DNA from: Cenococcum geophilum 1.58
Lineage: Eukaryota; Ascomycota; Dothideomycetes; Gloniales; Gloniaceae
Length of the DNA: 64,000 nucleotides
NCBI GenBank assembly: GCA_001692895.1
Contig: KV748229.1
Location: 1 to 64,000, forward strand
Direction: 5' to 3'
Part shown: positions 36,413 to 48,815 of the stretch, piece by piece
Numbering within the stretch: the first letter of the stretch is position 1
Layout: every line of letters starts with the position of its first letter
Notes under the pieces: generated by a model
Databases searched by the model: none
What the model was told of the DNA's origin: nothing
The model's input: the letters and a program-made list of their open reading frames with translations, nothing else
Made by a program: the position numbers and the translations under genes

Positions 36413-39400
36413 GAAGGTGTATAAAACAACAAAATCTTTTAAAAGAGGAGGATATTTATCTCGGACATTCTTTTAATCGAATCCTGGTCTTTTGTTTAGC
36501 TAGTTCCCGCAGCAAGGCAGCCCCTACGGCCTACTAAACGAAGCCCTAGAGCCCCAATGGCTGCTTTAACCCCTAAACGCGTATTAGCAACACTACCTCT
36601 AGACTCGCCAGCAGCTTTACTAAGACGTATAAAGAAACTAAGCGCGAAGGTATAAGAGGCCTAGCAGTCGCTGAGGACACGAGCCTAAATATTAGTATAG
36701 TTTAAATAGTAGATAACCGCACTATAAACCGGACTATAAGCTATATAGTATATACTGCCTCTATTCCCTATAGCGAGAGTCTCTATCTTACCTAAACATA
36801 AAGGAGGAGGTATTAATTATAATAAATTTTATCGACTTATCGAAAGCCTTAAAGAAACTATAGTATAGTAAAGCAATATCATTATAAGCCAGAATAGCAT
36901 TATTAAGAGCATTAGAAATAACCTAGTAGATATTAAATTAGAATAGCAAAGCCTTAAAAAGTAAAACACTAAACTTTAAAAGGCTATTAGGTCCATATAA
37001 GCGCAATTAAATACTCCCCTAGCTCTAACACAATTATAGGCGTTAGTAGCGGCCAGTAGAGGTACAGTAGGGTTAGAGATAACTTTACTATAAATAACAA
37101 ACGCTAGGAACTTTAAGGAACCTAATTAGTAGCTAGTGATAGATATTAGCTAAGCGGGTAAGGAGGTAATAGAGAGGGTAGCTACTACTAAAGTAGTAAA
37201 GTAAACTATTGCGTAAGGTATAAAGGATGTTAAGGGGCTTATAGGAGCTATACTTAAGGACTTCCGTATATAGCGAATAAGCAATAGCGCGAGTATTATT
37301 AGATTCTCGGTAGAAAAGATAAAGAAGCTGCGTTTAGGTAGACGACTGCTTAATAGCTTAAACTATATATTCCTAGGGCGAGGCTTATTAGACCTAAGTG
37401 GTATGCGGTTAAGGCGGACTAGGTTAAAGTACCTTTAGCAATAGATATTAATAGTAGAAAAGTAAGTAAGTTAGCTATAGAGCGCTTTAGGGTAGAGAAT
37501 GGTGTAGAGGTATATATAATAAGATGGCTAGGATAACTAAGGCCGTATAACTAGCACGTATTAGTAATTATTAAAGTAGTAATAAAGGAGGATATAGAGA
37601 AGCTACTCACGTTAGATAATATATTATTTAGGAAAGGCACAATTATTATATTACTATTTAAGGAGTAATGTACCCCTATAGCATGCTATAAATATAAAAG
37701 GTTTGGATATAGGGCTAGAAACTACACGTAACCTAACACATGCGAAATATATGGGCGGGAAGGCTATCTTTAGTGTAAGACGGTTAATCTATACTACGTA
37801 AACTGCTAGGGTCCTTATTAAGCCTTATACTATAAATGCCTAGTATATAGAAAAGAGATGGATAGGATTCTTATATAATAGCGCTATAAATAAAGAACTT
37901 TAGATCCTTTAGGCGAACATAAAGAAGTATAAAGAAGCGCAGTATGCGCTATATAATAACGAAGTAATAGCAGACTTCCACTTTATTCTAGGCTAAGAGC
38001 CCTACTGCTTTCTCTTAGATGGGGAAGTAGTACTAGCTAGCTTAAACCCCTAGTGGATAAGGTTTGTCCTAATAGGCAGGCAGCAGCGGTATCCCTTAGT
38101 TAGGTTATATATCTAGGCATTTAGAGAGCTAGTAGCTACACAGCTATAGGTAGATTTAGCAGATATTATAGCGGTAGTGGCGTACGTCGGCTAAAAGAGA
38201 CTTATAATTGTGTCAGTATATATTTTAAATAGATATTTAAGGAGAACTAAGGAAAAGAACTTAGAGGAGCTCTTTAGTAGGCTGGAGATAATTAATAGTC
38301 TAATTTAGGGTGAACTATTGCGCGACCTATATACTGAGGTGGTAATTATAGGCGACTTTAATTGGTATAATCCGCTATAGGGAGGAAGTTATATTAGTAC
38401 TATATTAACGTAGGAAGAAAGCGCGCTAATTATTAACTTTATAGCGGATTAGTTACTTTAAAGCCTACTTCTAATAGAAGTACCTATATTTAAGAGTAAC
38501 GCGGGGCAAATATTAACGATTAACCTTATACTTATAACCCCGGGCCTAGCAAGTAAACTAATAAAGTGCACTATCTAGAAGTATAAGTATAGGTTAGACT
38601 ATAGAGCTATCTATACTAGCTTTTAGGTTAATATAGACATATAAGAGAGCTAAGAGAGGTTACTTATTAAAAATATAAACTAGGATAAGATTTAAGAAGA
38701 TATAAAGTAATAAAAAGAAATAGGATTCCCTATAGAAGATATAGACAAAATAGTTAACTGCCTTAATAGGTAGGTTAATAAAGCCCTTAAAGCACACTGC
38801 TAGCGGGCTAAGCCATTACTATATATAAAAAGATGGTGGAACGAAGACCTTATAACGCTAAGGAAGTTATATATATACTAAAGGAATAGGAATAATACGA
38901 TACGGAGGCAAGGAAGGGATAACCTAGAACTATATAATGTTATAGTAAGAGTAAAAAAGCTCTTTTATAGGACTATTCGGCGATATAGGAAGCTCTATTA
39001 GGACGAATTTCTTAATAATAGTAACAATATATAGAAAGCGTCAAAATACCTTAATCCGTAGGCTATATCCGCGTTCGCTAGAATACCACTAATTAAGAAG
39101 GCTAGAGAATAGGGAAAGGTTATTATAAAGAACCGTAATATTATAAGAGAACTACTTTAGGCATTCTTTTTAGTCCCGCCGCTATATAAATAAGAAGAGG
39201 AAGCTATAACTAGCTATAACTAATTGCTATAGGAGCCTATCGCTAAATATAAGGTTAAGGTAGCTATATTTAGGGCTAGCCTAAATAAGGCTTCTAAAAG
39301 GGATAGCCTATTAGCTAGGGTATAGCAAGAGCTATAGCCCGTACTAAGTAGTAAGATTACTACTCTCTTTACTAAATTACTTAAGATAGGGAAAGTACTA

Positions 39401-42130
39401 TAGGAATAAAAGGTAGTAAAGATTGTACCGCTATAGAAGCTAAAATGGGGGGACTATATAGTAGCAAATAACTATAGGCTGATCTCCCTCCTTCCGACAC
39501 TAGGAAAAGTACTTAAATTACTAGTAGCGGAGAGGATAGTATACCTAGTAGAGGAACACAGCCTACTACCTAAGATATACTTTAGAGCTAGAAAGTAAAG
39601 GTTAACGATATATGCGCTATTATATCTCTATAAGGACGTATTTAGAGTATAAAGAGAAAAGAAGACGCTATCTCTAGTATTATTTAATGTTAAGGGTGCG
39701 TATAATAATATGGCTATAGAGCCGGAAATCAGGAGATTATAGCAGTAATAAATACCTTAGACGATTATATAATAGGTATAAGACTTTTATATAAACTATT
39801 AAGCCTATATCCTAGTTAATAGATATATATTAGAGGTGCAGGCGCTTTTATAGGCGGGTCTTCCGTAGGGATTAGTATTAGCCTTAATACTCTTTCTATT
39901 CTTTAACGCAGATCTTATATAAAGCGCACCCAGAAATAGTAGCTCTATGGCCTTTATTAACAACTACTTAGTATAGGTTATAGGCCCTATAGCGGAGGAA
40001 AACACGCAGATTATTTAGGACGAGATTATACCAATGCTTAAGAAATGGGAGAGAACTAGTAGAGCCTAATTTAAAGCAAAGAAAACGTTATTTATCCACC
40101 TTACTAGATATAAAGAAGTAGGTAGGAATACTACTACGCCGCTCTAATTTAAAGGAAAAGGAATCCCCCCAATATAGGAAGTTAAAATTCTTAAGGTAAT
40201 TCTTAATAAGGAGCTATAGTTTAAGGCACACCTAGCGGATAAGGTAGGCAAGGCTACTAAGGTAGCGCTAGTATTGCGTAGATTAAAGGGACTGTAGTCT
40301 AAGAGCGTTAAGCAGCTAGCTAAGAGTTTAGTCCTACTAATAATAGACTACGCGTTACTAATATAGTACCTGCTTGCGATATAAGAGTTAAAGCAGCTCC
40401 TCTAGCAGGTGTAGAGGATTACAGCATAAGCTATTATTAGGGGGTTTTATATCGTTGCTCTACTAATAGCGGAGGTAGAAGTAGGCTTGCTCCCTTTTAA
40501 GTAAAGGCTATATAACCAGGCTATTACGTTCTAGGTATTAATCTATAAACTAGGCAAATTATATCCTTATTAAATGATTTAAAGACAAAGGCTCTATAGA
40601 TAGCACCGGTTGCCGCTCTAAAGGACAGTAGAAATATATAAGGATGTTTAGGTAAATGGGGTACTAGAGGTTAAACCATATATATACCCGCTATAGGTGG
40701 CTAAGCCTAATATAGTAATATATAAGGACGAAAAGCATACTTAAGCTATTATTAAAGACTATAAGCTAGGGCAGGTTAATATATACGTTAATATATTAGT
40801 ATATAATAGTAGGGTAGGAGTTAGCGTATATACTACGCCATTTAAAGCAACGCTTTTAAAAATAGTGGCGGGCTCTAAGTAGGCTAACGCCTACCTAATA
40901 GAGCTTCTAGCAATTAGTAAGGTAGCTAACTGGCCATAAAACCCTATATGCACAGCTGTTAACTAAGTAGGTTTTCTAATACCTACTTCTAGTATAAGAA
41001 TATTCTCCGACTTATAATCAGCATTACTATTAGTATAGAGCTAGAGGGCTAGAGCCTACTAGGAAATAGTTATAGAGATCTTAAAAAAGCTTTAGCTAAA
41101 TAATATTACGCTATACTAGATTCTAGGCCACTTAGGATTTATAGGAAATAAGAAGGCTAATAAGCTTACTAAAGTAGCAACAAGACTAGAGGGCGAGGAG
41201 CTACTATAGAGAGACGGCCTCCTATAGTACCTTATAACGCAAGCCTTAAAAAGAGCTAAGATAATAATAGAACCGCTTTTATTAGGAAGATCTAATACGG
41301 GCAAGTTTATAAGGAAGATTAATATAGCATTTTATCTTAGAAAGGCTATAGGATTATACTAGTAGCTAATTAGCTCTAAAGCTGCTATTTTTGCGCAGCT
41401 ATAGACCGGCAAGTTATTTCTAAAGGAATATCTCTATAAAATTAATATATTAGAGACGGCGTTATGCAACTATAGGCTTATAAAATTAATATAGCACTTC
41501 CTCTTTTCTTATAGGAGGTGGATATAATAGAGGTTTAAACTAAGAAAGTAGTATAGGGATTAATTTAGGGATCTATTATATATATTAGGGGGCTACTTAT
41601 ATAGATAAAAAGGAGGTAGGAATATTAACGGCCCAATTAAGCGCTGGAAGCTAGACATTAGCGTAGTTAAAGCTATAATTAAATTTACAAAGGAGACTAA
41701 ACGTTTATACTTAAGCGTATAAGATATAGAGAGTATAAAAGCCGACGTTAATAAGTAAAGACTCTTAAGAATTCCCCCTTTAATTATCTAACCAAATATA
41801 CCGCGAGCCTCCTCTATACATGCCTTTACTGGTACGTTGCTAATTAAGAAGCGTATAATGCTGGAATAGCCCTGCGGACACAAGGCGTTAAAAACTACTT
41901 ACTTACGCTCGCCTCTAAACTCCAACTTTCTTCTAATAGTAATACATTACTTTCCTTTATTTTTTCCTTAGTTAAGTAGGGTGTTAGGTAATAGATATAT
42001 AGTTCTTATAGTTGGCTTCTAAACTAGAGCAAGCATATTAATAGCAGGAAGTATTTAGTTAGCGCTCTGTAATGGCCTATACCCTAGATAGTGCATGGCC
42101 ATAATAGAATATATATATATATATACATAC
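36413..42130 (+). mobile_element. LINE2: non-LTR retrotransposon, copy 1
   Basis: A 12-bp duplication, GTACTAATC(T/C)AG, at 36,401-36,412 and 42,131-42,142 bounds the element; the single difference is a transition. Its 3' end is a TA-rich microsatellite (AATATATATATATATATACA), not poly-A. ORF1 and ORF2 domains are on the plus strand. The last ~2.3 kb recurs inverted at 59,424-64,000. It separates the transposon pile from the unique DNA that starts at 42,131. Confidence 0.9.
37900..41760 (+). pseudogene. LINE2 ORF2 (endonuclease, RT, RNase H), RIP-degenerate
   Basis: The endonuclease motif GDFN lies at 38,351-38,362. The reverse transcriptase is at about 39,100-40,100 (VLALILFLFFNADL near 39,880-39,920). 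The catalytic FVDDY box reads FINNY at 39,953-39,967, so both metal-binding aspartates are Asn through G-to-A changes. The RNase H lies near 40,780-41,320 and ends with a stretch such as ILGHLGFIGNKKANKL at about 41,113-41,165. An ORF1 with cysteine-rich pieces precedes it at about 36,600-37,880. Stops are frequent. Confidence 0.82.
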
Positions 42131-42142
42131 GTACTAATCCAG

Positions 42143-42969
42143 ATTTAAGCCACCTCCTTAATGCCCACGTGTCCGAACGTCCTAATACTAACTCGCGTGG
42201 CTGCACACGCTAACCTGAAGATGTTGCCCGCCTTAGAACGGCCGCTGCAGAACACTGCCTGTACGCAGAGTCCGAAATGGTCTTGGAAGACCTGATCCAG
42301 CGCCTTGACAGCATGGTGGAAGTTGAGCGCGAAATGTCTGTCGCACACAGCACAAAACAATGTACTCTGACCGAGTTAGATGCCAATCTTGTCGGCTTTT
42401 TGGATGCTGTTAAGGATGGCAGGGCTGCGACTGGCGAGAGCCCACATTTTGTGGGGCATCAGCTGATGTGAGCATATTGGCTGCTTGAATGTGTGGAGGC
42501 GAACATCTATCATTTGCCGAATGAAAGTTGTGGGTGCTTGGGGGTGTTCGATTGATGAAGTTTCTCAGGAGTGATTGGCGTGCTTAATTTTCGTAGCTCA
42601 CTAGTGAAGCCAAGTTTGGGACGAAGGTGTTTAGATGAGCATCTTCTGGGTGTTTGAATTCATGATAGCGCATTAAGGTCTGGGTTGGCCGAGCCTAATA
42701 AGCCTCTAAACTAAATGTCACATAGAGTGGACCTAAGTTACAATTCCAAGCTTAAATATCGTCCGATAATTTGTACCGATGATCTGTGGCGAGATATTGC
42801 CAGACGGTTTAAAAGTCTAAGAATTTTCGGTGTTTACTAAGAAAAACGGTGCTTGTTTTAGTGCCAAAGAGTAAATATACATAATGTCGTTCACATCTGG
42901 CAGTGTCTAATGCTTCCATTATTTGCTTATCAAGATTCGCGGCAAATATTCCCTACTACAGCTTTGCAG
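42143..42969 (+). pseudogene. Unique DNA, possible 3' remnant of a host gene
   Basis: This stretch has ordinary base composition. A plus-strand frame runs from 42,214 (just after a TAA) to the stop at 42,469-42,471, with an ATG at 42,277 giving 64 codons. Its residues (MVLEDLIQRLDSMVEVEREM and onward) look like amphipathic helix, as in a real protein. The LINE2 insertion lies directly upstream and could have removed the 5' part. A 71-codon frame on the other strand (42,145-42,360) competes. No family is recognised. From 42,480 to 42,969 nothing coding is seen. Confidence 0.3.
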
Positions 42970-42971
42970 TA

Positions 42972-45023
42972 CAGTAAAAACTCCTTATAACGATAACGGG
43001 GTTATAACGATATACTCTATATTACGATCTACACCCCTTAACCAAGCCTTTTTTGGTGTAATATTACAATATTCTGACATTTAACGATATCATAGGGGTG
43101 GCCCCACCAAAATCGTTATAAGGAGTTTTTAATTCGTCAGATTTGACCTCTCCTTACCATAAGTTTAGCCATTAATCTTCATTATACAACGATTAAAATC
43201 TATTAAAATAATACTTAGATCCTACTCTCCATACTTAATTCTATCTTATTTATTATGCCTAAATCTTAAAACCCTTAAAGGCAACGTCGTTATAGGTTCT
43301 CTAACTTTAAGTATTAGAAAATACGCGCCTACTATATAAAACACCCTCACTTATTATAAAAATATATTGCTTTATAGGTAAGCAACTTCCTCCGTTAAAA
43401 GATTAATTAATTCTTAATATTAGAAATACTAAACAATAAATTTAACCACCTTAATTTAGCCAAATTACTACGCGGGTACAGCGGGTGAGAGCGACAGCGA
43501 GCTAGCGAATATCCTCTCCTTAAGGAAGCTCTCTTTAAGTAGCACTAACGCCTATAGATCTTACGTATTCCTATTATAGGCGATCTTATATATACTACCG
43601 CATCTTAATTATGGCAATGGATACCTTTATTAGCTTAATTACCTAAGCTAAGGTGGTTAATTAGGTAGCTAGAGGGTTTTAAATCTCGTAACAAAATTTA
43701 TAAAAGGAAGTAATATAGTAAGGCTGCGTTAGTTAATATAGAAGGTACTAAAGATCGCATAATAGAGCTTTATATAATCGTCGTGTCTTTTCTATTAAAG
43801 GATATTTATAATATAGATAAGACTAGGCTCTTTTAGAAGGCTATACTAGATACTATACTAGCTACTAAAGCTCTCTTAAGAATAAAAAAGTAAAAGGTAA
43901 GAGTATCTCTAGCTAATTACTCTAACGCAAATGGCTTAGATAAGCTTCCTCTCTAGATAATTAGATCCTTAGCTTAGCCATAATATTTTATAAGAGCTTA
44001 TATTAATATCGCTTCGCTTAATATTATATAGAAGAGCAATAAGAAGGCCTAGATAACAACAGTAATTATAACTAAATAGCTTACCTAGTTTAACAAAAGG
44101 ATATATAGTAGGAGAGTCCTTCTTTTACTTAATAATTTTAGCGCGTATAAAGTAGCTGTTTAAATACTTACTAAAAATAATACTCTTAAGAATATATGGG
44201 TTAAGTTTCTTCCTTCTAATTATACCTCTGTATACCAGCCACTTAATTAAGGAATTATTACAAACTTTAAGTTGTACTACCGATAATATTAGCTTAGATT
44301 TATAGTGGAGCACTCCTTCTAAAATTAAGATCCAATTAAGTAGATATATATTCTTTAGGCTATCCGATAAGCAATTATAGCTTAGAAGGAAGTTACACTA
44401 AAAGTAATTAATAGTTGCTTTATTAAATCTACTCTCTTTAGCTTAAGAAAAGGCCCGCCGCCTCGCCCTTATAATTATATAGATCCAATTATTAATAAGG
44501 TATAAGAAATGGCTAAATAACTACGTGCTACTAGAAGGATCCATAAGCCTATAAATATTTAGAATTTTATTTATCTTTCGGGCGAAAATATAGTAGACTC
44601 TATTAAAGATCTTATTAAGCACGTAGCGGAGCTCTACGCTAGGCTAGATCGCGATGTAGAAATAGATAAGGAGGACTCCTAATAACCTTAAATTAAACTT
44701 AATAAGGCAATAGAGGCCTTATAAAAGCTTCGTCTATATAAGGAGCAACAGAAGGATAGTAAGAAAGAGGTTATTACAACTCTATTAAGGCATGAGCGTT
44801 AAATCTAAGGACGATGACTCTAAAACACTAAGCAGACGACGATTAAATCGTTTTTTGGTGGAGCTAATCGCTCAATTTTAACTTCGGGCTTATAGATATG
44901 CAATATCATTATATAATTTTGACGTTTGGTATATTTTATGTACAAAGTCTGAATACAACGATACCTTTGGTATAACGATACGGACGGCGAAAAAAACCGT
45001 ATCGTTATAAAGAGTTTTTACTG
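42972..45023 (+). mobile_element. Pogo-B transposon, plus-strand copy
   Basis: It starts CAGTAAAAACTCCTTATAAC and ends with the complement, flanked by TA at 42,970-42,971 and 45,024-45,025. It is 2,052 bp, one base longer than the copy at 30,909-32,959. The first 160 bp (42,972-43,131) end in an inverted copy of the TIR, forming a potential hairpin. It lies alone in unique DNA at the left edge of the gene island. Confidence 0.93.
43255..44830 (+). pseudogene. Pogo-B transposase, RIP-degenerate
   Basis: From the ATG at 43,255 the frame reads an N-terminal DNA-binding part (MPKS, then RQRRYRFSNFKY). The DDE core follows: IYNIDKTRLF at about 43,805-43,835 (consensus NMDET.LF, with Glu read as Lys) and LPSNYTSVYQPLN-GIITNF at about 44,206-44,270 (consensus LPPNTTS.IQPLDQGII..F, with Asp read as Asn and Gln as a stop). 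This is the Tigger/pogo branch, distinct from the Fot-A type. Frame changes and stops show it is inactive. Confidence 0.85.
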
Positions 45024-45025
45024 TA

Positions 45026-46851
45026 ATGACATTGACTTAAGATTTTGTGATATTTTTTAAAAATTGTTATTTTCATAGATCGCATATGAATTTAAACCTT
45101 AGCCCGAAAGATCCCTTGAAAAGCAGTGGTAAACAAGCGGCTGGCTAGGGTACGCAAAATAATAGGGATCCAGATGGGTATTCACATATCTCGATACCGG
45201 CAACATGCGATTCTTTGAAAATAGAATATAGCTCGTACCTGCATGACGCGGAAGGATCGCGCTGCAGAATCTGATCTCCAGTCACAAAGGTCCAGGCTTT
45301 AGCCCTCCCACGGCCCCCGTCAAGGTTTTCTTGAATCGGCTTGCAGTGAAACTTGAAGGCGAAGATCTTACGAGATGCAGCCTTTCCAATTCGCTTTCGC
45401 TTCGTCTAGCAACAGGAGCAGAAGAGCTCAATCCTAACAACATTGATCTATTTATGGTCATTTGCGTGCCTGGGAACTGGAATGCCACTAGTTAAGGCAT
45501 CTAGAACAACCTGAGAGCACAAGATCATCGACAAATCCAAGCCATCCGATGGGTTTGTACACAGTGCCGACGCTGGGCTGGTCGGTGTTATTTTTCTCAG
45601 TGAGTGACTTGGCTTCGAGACTCTCGGGCTTCCACGGGGCTCTCCACAATCTAGATTGAACTCCCCCAGGCCACATGGTTCGATGCCTTCGTATCGATCG
45701 ATCATATGCAGGGGTCGCGCAGTTGATAAGGAGGCAACAAAACGCTTCCCTCGAACAAACACCATGGCTTTTGGTCTTCCTTTTCCAATCAGCCGTGGCC
45801 TTCCTTGGGCCGTGCGCTAGCCGTAGATTTGTGGAAGAGAGGAGCGGTATCTGGGCTAATTTGGGTGTTGACGGTCCTGGCGGCCACGCGAGAGCTGAAG
45901 AAGCCTTCGTTTAGAGTTAACTAGTGGGGATATCCGGGTGACGGGACGAGGGTACCTGCATGACACTCCCGTTCCAGGGGAGCTGTGGTGCTTCTTTGTG
46001 GAGCCCTGCCAGGTTCCACTTCAAGCGGAGAAATTGGATTAAACGACGCTACGAGGGCTAGAGCGCCAGCCACAATACTTTGTACGTCGCCACATTTTTA
46101 CGCTCTCTTCCACCTGTGTTGTTCGGGAGACCCCATTGGGTAAAAAGAAACCGCGTGCTGGAGACGCGGGTCGAAAAGGAGTAAACATTACATGCTAACA
46201 TGCTAACAATACTCGGAATTTCTTGGATCGTCACCAAGAATTCCCAAAAACAGTGGTCACAAGGCATTCTCGAACCTCCGCTCCCATGCCTTCTTGTCTC
46301 TCCTTAGCGCACCGTTTCCTGTAATCCTCTTAGGTCCCAATTGTTCGACATAAGGCTGGATGCCCTGGGGCTATCCCACAGGCGAGATAATCACAGTCAC
46401 TCGCACAGATTTGCGCCCATTCCGGGCCCCTAGAAAGAGTTTGATGTGAAAAGGCTTTCTCTCTGACAGCTGACTTGTTGCGCATACTCTAGACTCTCGA
46501 TGTCCTAGAAGGCTCTAGATCCATCCAGTTGGTTAGCGACCCCTTACCTGAATAGCTCAGGCCAAGTTCAACAAGGTCGACGGCTTGACCGAAGAGCCAC
46601 AGAAAAAGAAGGAAGCAAACGGCGGCAACTTCAGACTATTGAACTTTATGGATGCAATAGGAACAGTGGCCTTCCTATAAAATTATAGATGTACAAATAC
46701 CAGTTCTGTTCCCTGCTCTCAAAGCGTTGAAGATCACTCATTCCTCAAGTTATACATTCATTCCGTCCTTTCTGACTACTGTCATTAATCAACTGATATA
46801 TACTTTAGCAACTCACTCCCAATTCTCGTCATCTACACATTTATATTTGAC
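45026..46851. other. Intergenic region, no supported gene
   Basis: Ordinary composition without RIP marks. Overlapping frames of up to 105 codons occur on both strands at 45,448-45,914, but none shows a recognisable domain or clear preference. The right part (from about 46,560) is the presumed promoter of the secreted-protein gene, with a TATA-like element at 46,676. Confidence 0.6.
46676..46683 (+). promoter_or_regulatory. TATA-like element of the PAN-domain gene
   Basis: TATAAAAT lies 176 bp upstream of the ATG at 46,852, followed by a pyrimidine-rich stretch at about 46,705-46,735 where transcription could begin. Position and sequence fit a fungal core promoter, but this is inferred only. 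Confidence 0.35.
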
Positions 46852-47786
46852 ATGTACACCACCACCCTCTTGATAGGCTTTGCGGTCGCCGCTACTGTCA
46901 GGGCATCCCTCTCTTGCCCAGGCTCGGATGGTTCATACTTCACCGCTAGCAGCGGGGTATCCTACAAAGTCGAGTGCGGCGTTGACCATGTTGGTGGTGA
47001 TATGCCCAGCTCTCCTGTGTGGGTATCTACCCTTGATGATTGCATCGCGGCATGCGACTCTACCTCTGGTTGCGTCGATGTTTCTTGGGTTCCTGGAACC
47101 CCTGGGGTATGCTACATGAAATCATCTGTCCAGTCCGCCAGCGCCAACTCTGGTATCTGGGGTGCGGTACGCATTGATAACACCTGTGCATCAATCGATG
47201 GTACATCCATTGCCATCTCGGAGGATACTTCATACACTGTTGAGTGCGGCAAGGATAGGATTGGAGGTGATATGCCGAACAGGTAAATTACTGTAGCACC
47301 ATTAGTATCGGAGCTCTGAAGCTAATGAATTTCTATAGCCCCGTCTGGACCAGTGACTTCAGCTCATGTCTTGCCGCTTGCGAAAGCAACAACGGCTGCA
47401 TCGATGTGTCCTACATTCCCAGCTCTCCAAACCAAGGTCCCTGTTACATGAAGAATTCTCTACAGCCTGCCTTCACGAACACTCATGTCTGGGGTGCAAA
47501 GCGCTCCTCGATATGCCCAGATCTCGACGGCACAACTTATCAAACTTCTTGCGGCTCCACGTACCAGATCCAGTGTTACGTCGACCACTTTGGAGGCCTC
47601 CTCGACACCATCTGGACTAGCAGCTTGAAGAGCTGCATATCTGCTTGCGACACTGCAACTGGCTGCGTGGATGTTTCGTATGCGCCCGGAACTCCGGGGC
47701 CTTGCTATCTCAAGAATTCCATTGGTGCGGCGAGCAATAATACCGGAATCCTGAGTGCTAAGCAGCTTACTGCTTGCACTTCTTAG
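46852..47786 (+). CDS. Secreted protein with three PAN/apple-like repeats
   Basis: Two exons, 46,852-47,282 and 47,339-47,786, with a 56-bp GT..AG intron; the spliced frame gives 292 residues. Residues 1-18 form a signal peptide (TLLIGFAVAATVRA). Three repeats of about 90 residues follow (about 22-110, 111-205, 206-291). Each has a G-S/T-Y-x-V/I-E/Q-C start, a VDH/DR-GG motif, a W-S/T-S-x3-C-x3-C core, and C-V/I-D-V-S followed by G-x-CY-M/L-K. The cysteine pattern resembles the PAN/apple fold seen in fungal secreted proteins that bind carbohydrate or protein; the assignment is by pattern only. The splice site is confirmed because it restores NSPVWTS in repeat 2, matching SSPVWVS in repeat 1. 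It probably acts at the cell surface or outside the cell. The ligand is unknown. Confidence 0.85.
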
Positions 47787-48555
47787 TAAAGCATTCTTTT
47801 TGACAGTGTACTCGCAGACGCTCTACCCTCTTACGGTCCGTCGCAGTTAGTGTGGTTCCATTGGAATGATTGCCATTTGGCTCTTTCAGATATGAATACC
47901 GCGTCGCTTTCGATATAATGAACGGAGTTGTTGGTATGGGGAGTTTTGTAAATATGAATTTATAAAATTTAAAATCTGGAGGCCTTATTCATACAACAGC
48001 AAATATATCCCTTCCCTTTGGTAGCGTCCTATCCGTGCATTGGCAAATGATAATTGGGCATCTGATTCTATTGGCTTTGCTCTTATCGATAACCGTAGGA
48101 CGAATTTTACTAGGCGAAGGGATAGGCATACGAAGGGATAAATACTTACAATTTTATCGGTAATATAGTAAATTAACGAGAAACGCAGTGCACACTAATA
48201 TTCCTGGGCGCCCGCTTGAATGCGTCTACTATTCTAGCCTGCATAGCCGTGGTTGTTACCGCACCTATTACGTGTTTTACAAGAAGGGTTCGGACATTCG
48301 TTAGAGGTCAAAATTTGCGCAATCCATCAATCAGACTAGAGAAAGGTCGCGTGCTAAGCGCCAGTCGATGTCTGGTCCGGGTTGGAAAGATGGTACTAAA
48401 AAGCACATTGAGGAAGCTTGATCGAGTTGAGTGATATTCTGTGCTCTGACCGACCTAATGGACTAGTCAAAGGAGATATAGGAGGTATGAGATAGTTCCA
48501 CATATGAATTTTGTGAACTGTGGTCAGGAAGTAAGGTTTCATTGCATAACAGAAC
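47787..48555. other. Intergenic region, no supported gene
   Basis: AT-rich 3' region of the PAN-domain gene, then sequence without a recognisable frame. A 72-codon frame at 48,216-48,434 has no features of a gene. Confidence 0.6.
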
Positions 48556-48815
48556 TGTTGAACGGACGATTAGGAATGAGAACTCTGTTTATTAAAGAGG
48601 GCTCTAGAAGCTCTCTTATATACATCAGGTAGGTCCAAATACAATGACGACGACGTCGTCATTTAGTAGGTCATAGTTAAGAGAAACAGGTAATGAGACG
48701 TTCGATGAGACATACGAGCTCAAGATACGAGACAACTGAGACATAGTTCGTATAGACGATCTAGGTCGTCAGACAGTATTACGATGGTAGTAAGGAACTT
48801 CGATTCAGGTCGACA
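48556..48815 (+). repeat. Solo LTR with 5-bp target duplication
   Basis: A 260-bp segment begins TGTTGAACGG and ends GGTCGACA, so its termini are inverted repeats of the TG..CA type. It is flanked by AGAAC at 48,551-48,555 and 48,816-48,820. A TATA-like CTTATATAC lies near 48,617. These are the marks of an LTR left after recombination between two LTRs. No matching LTR is in the window. The TGTTG start would suit a Ty1/copia-type element, but the family is not certain. It lies 165 bp upstream of GPI19. Confidence 0.8.

Noticed and set aside
45448..45914. Overlapping frames of 62-105 codons on both strands
   Set aside because: No domain, no clear strand preference, no splice structure that extends them.
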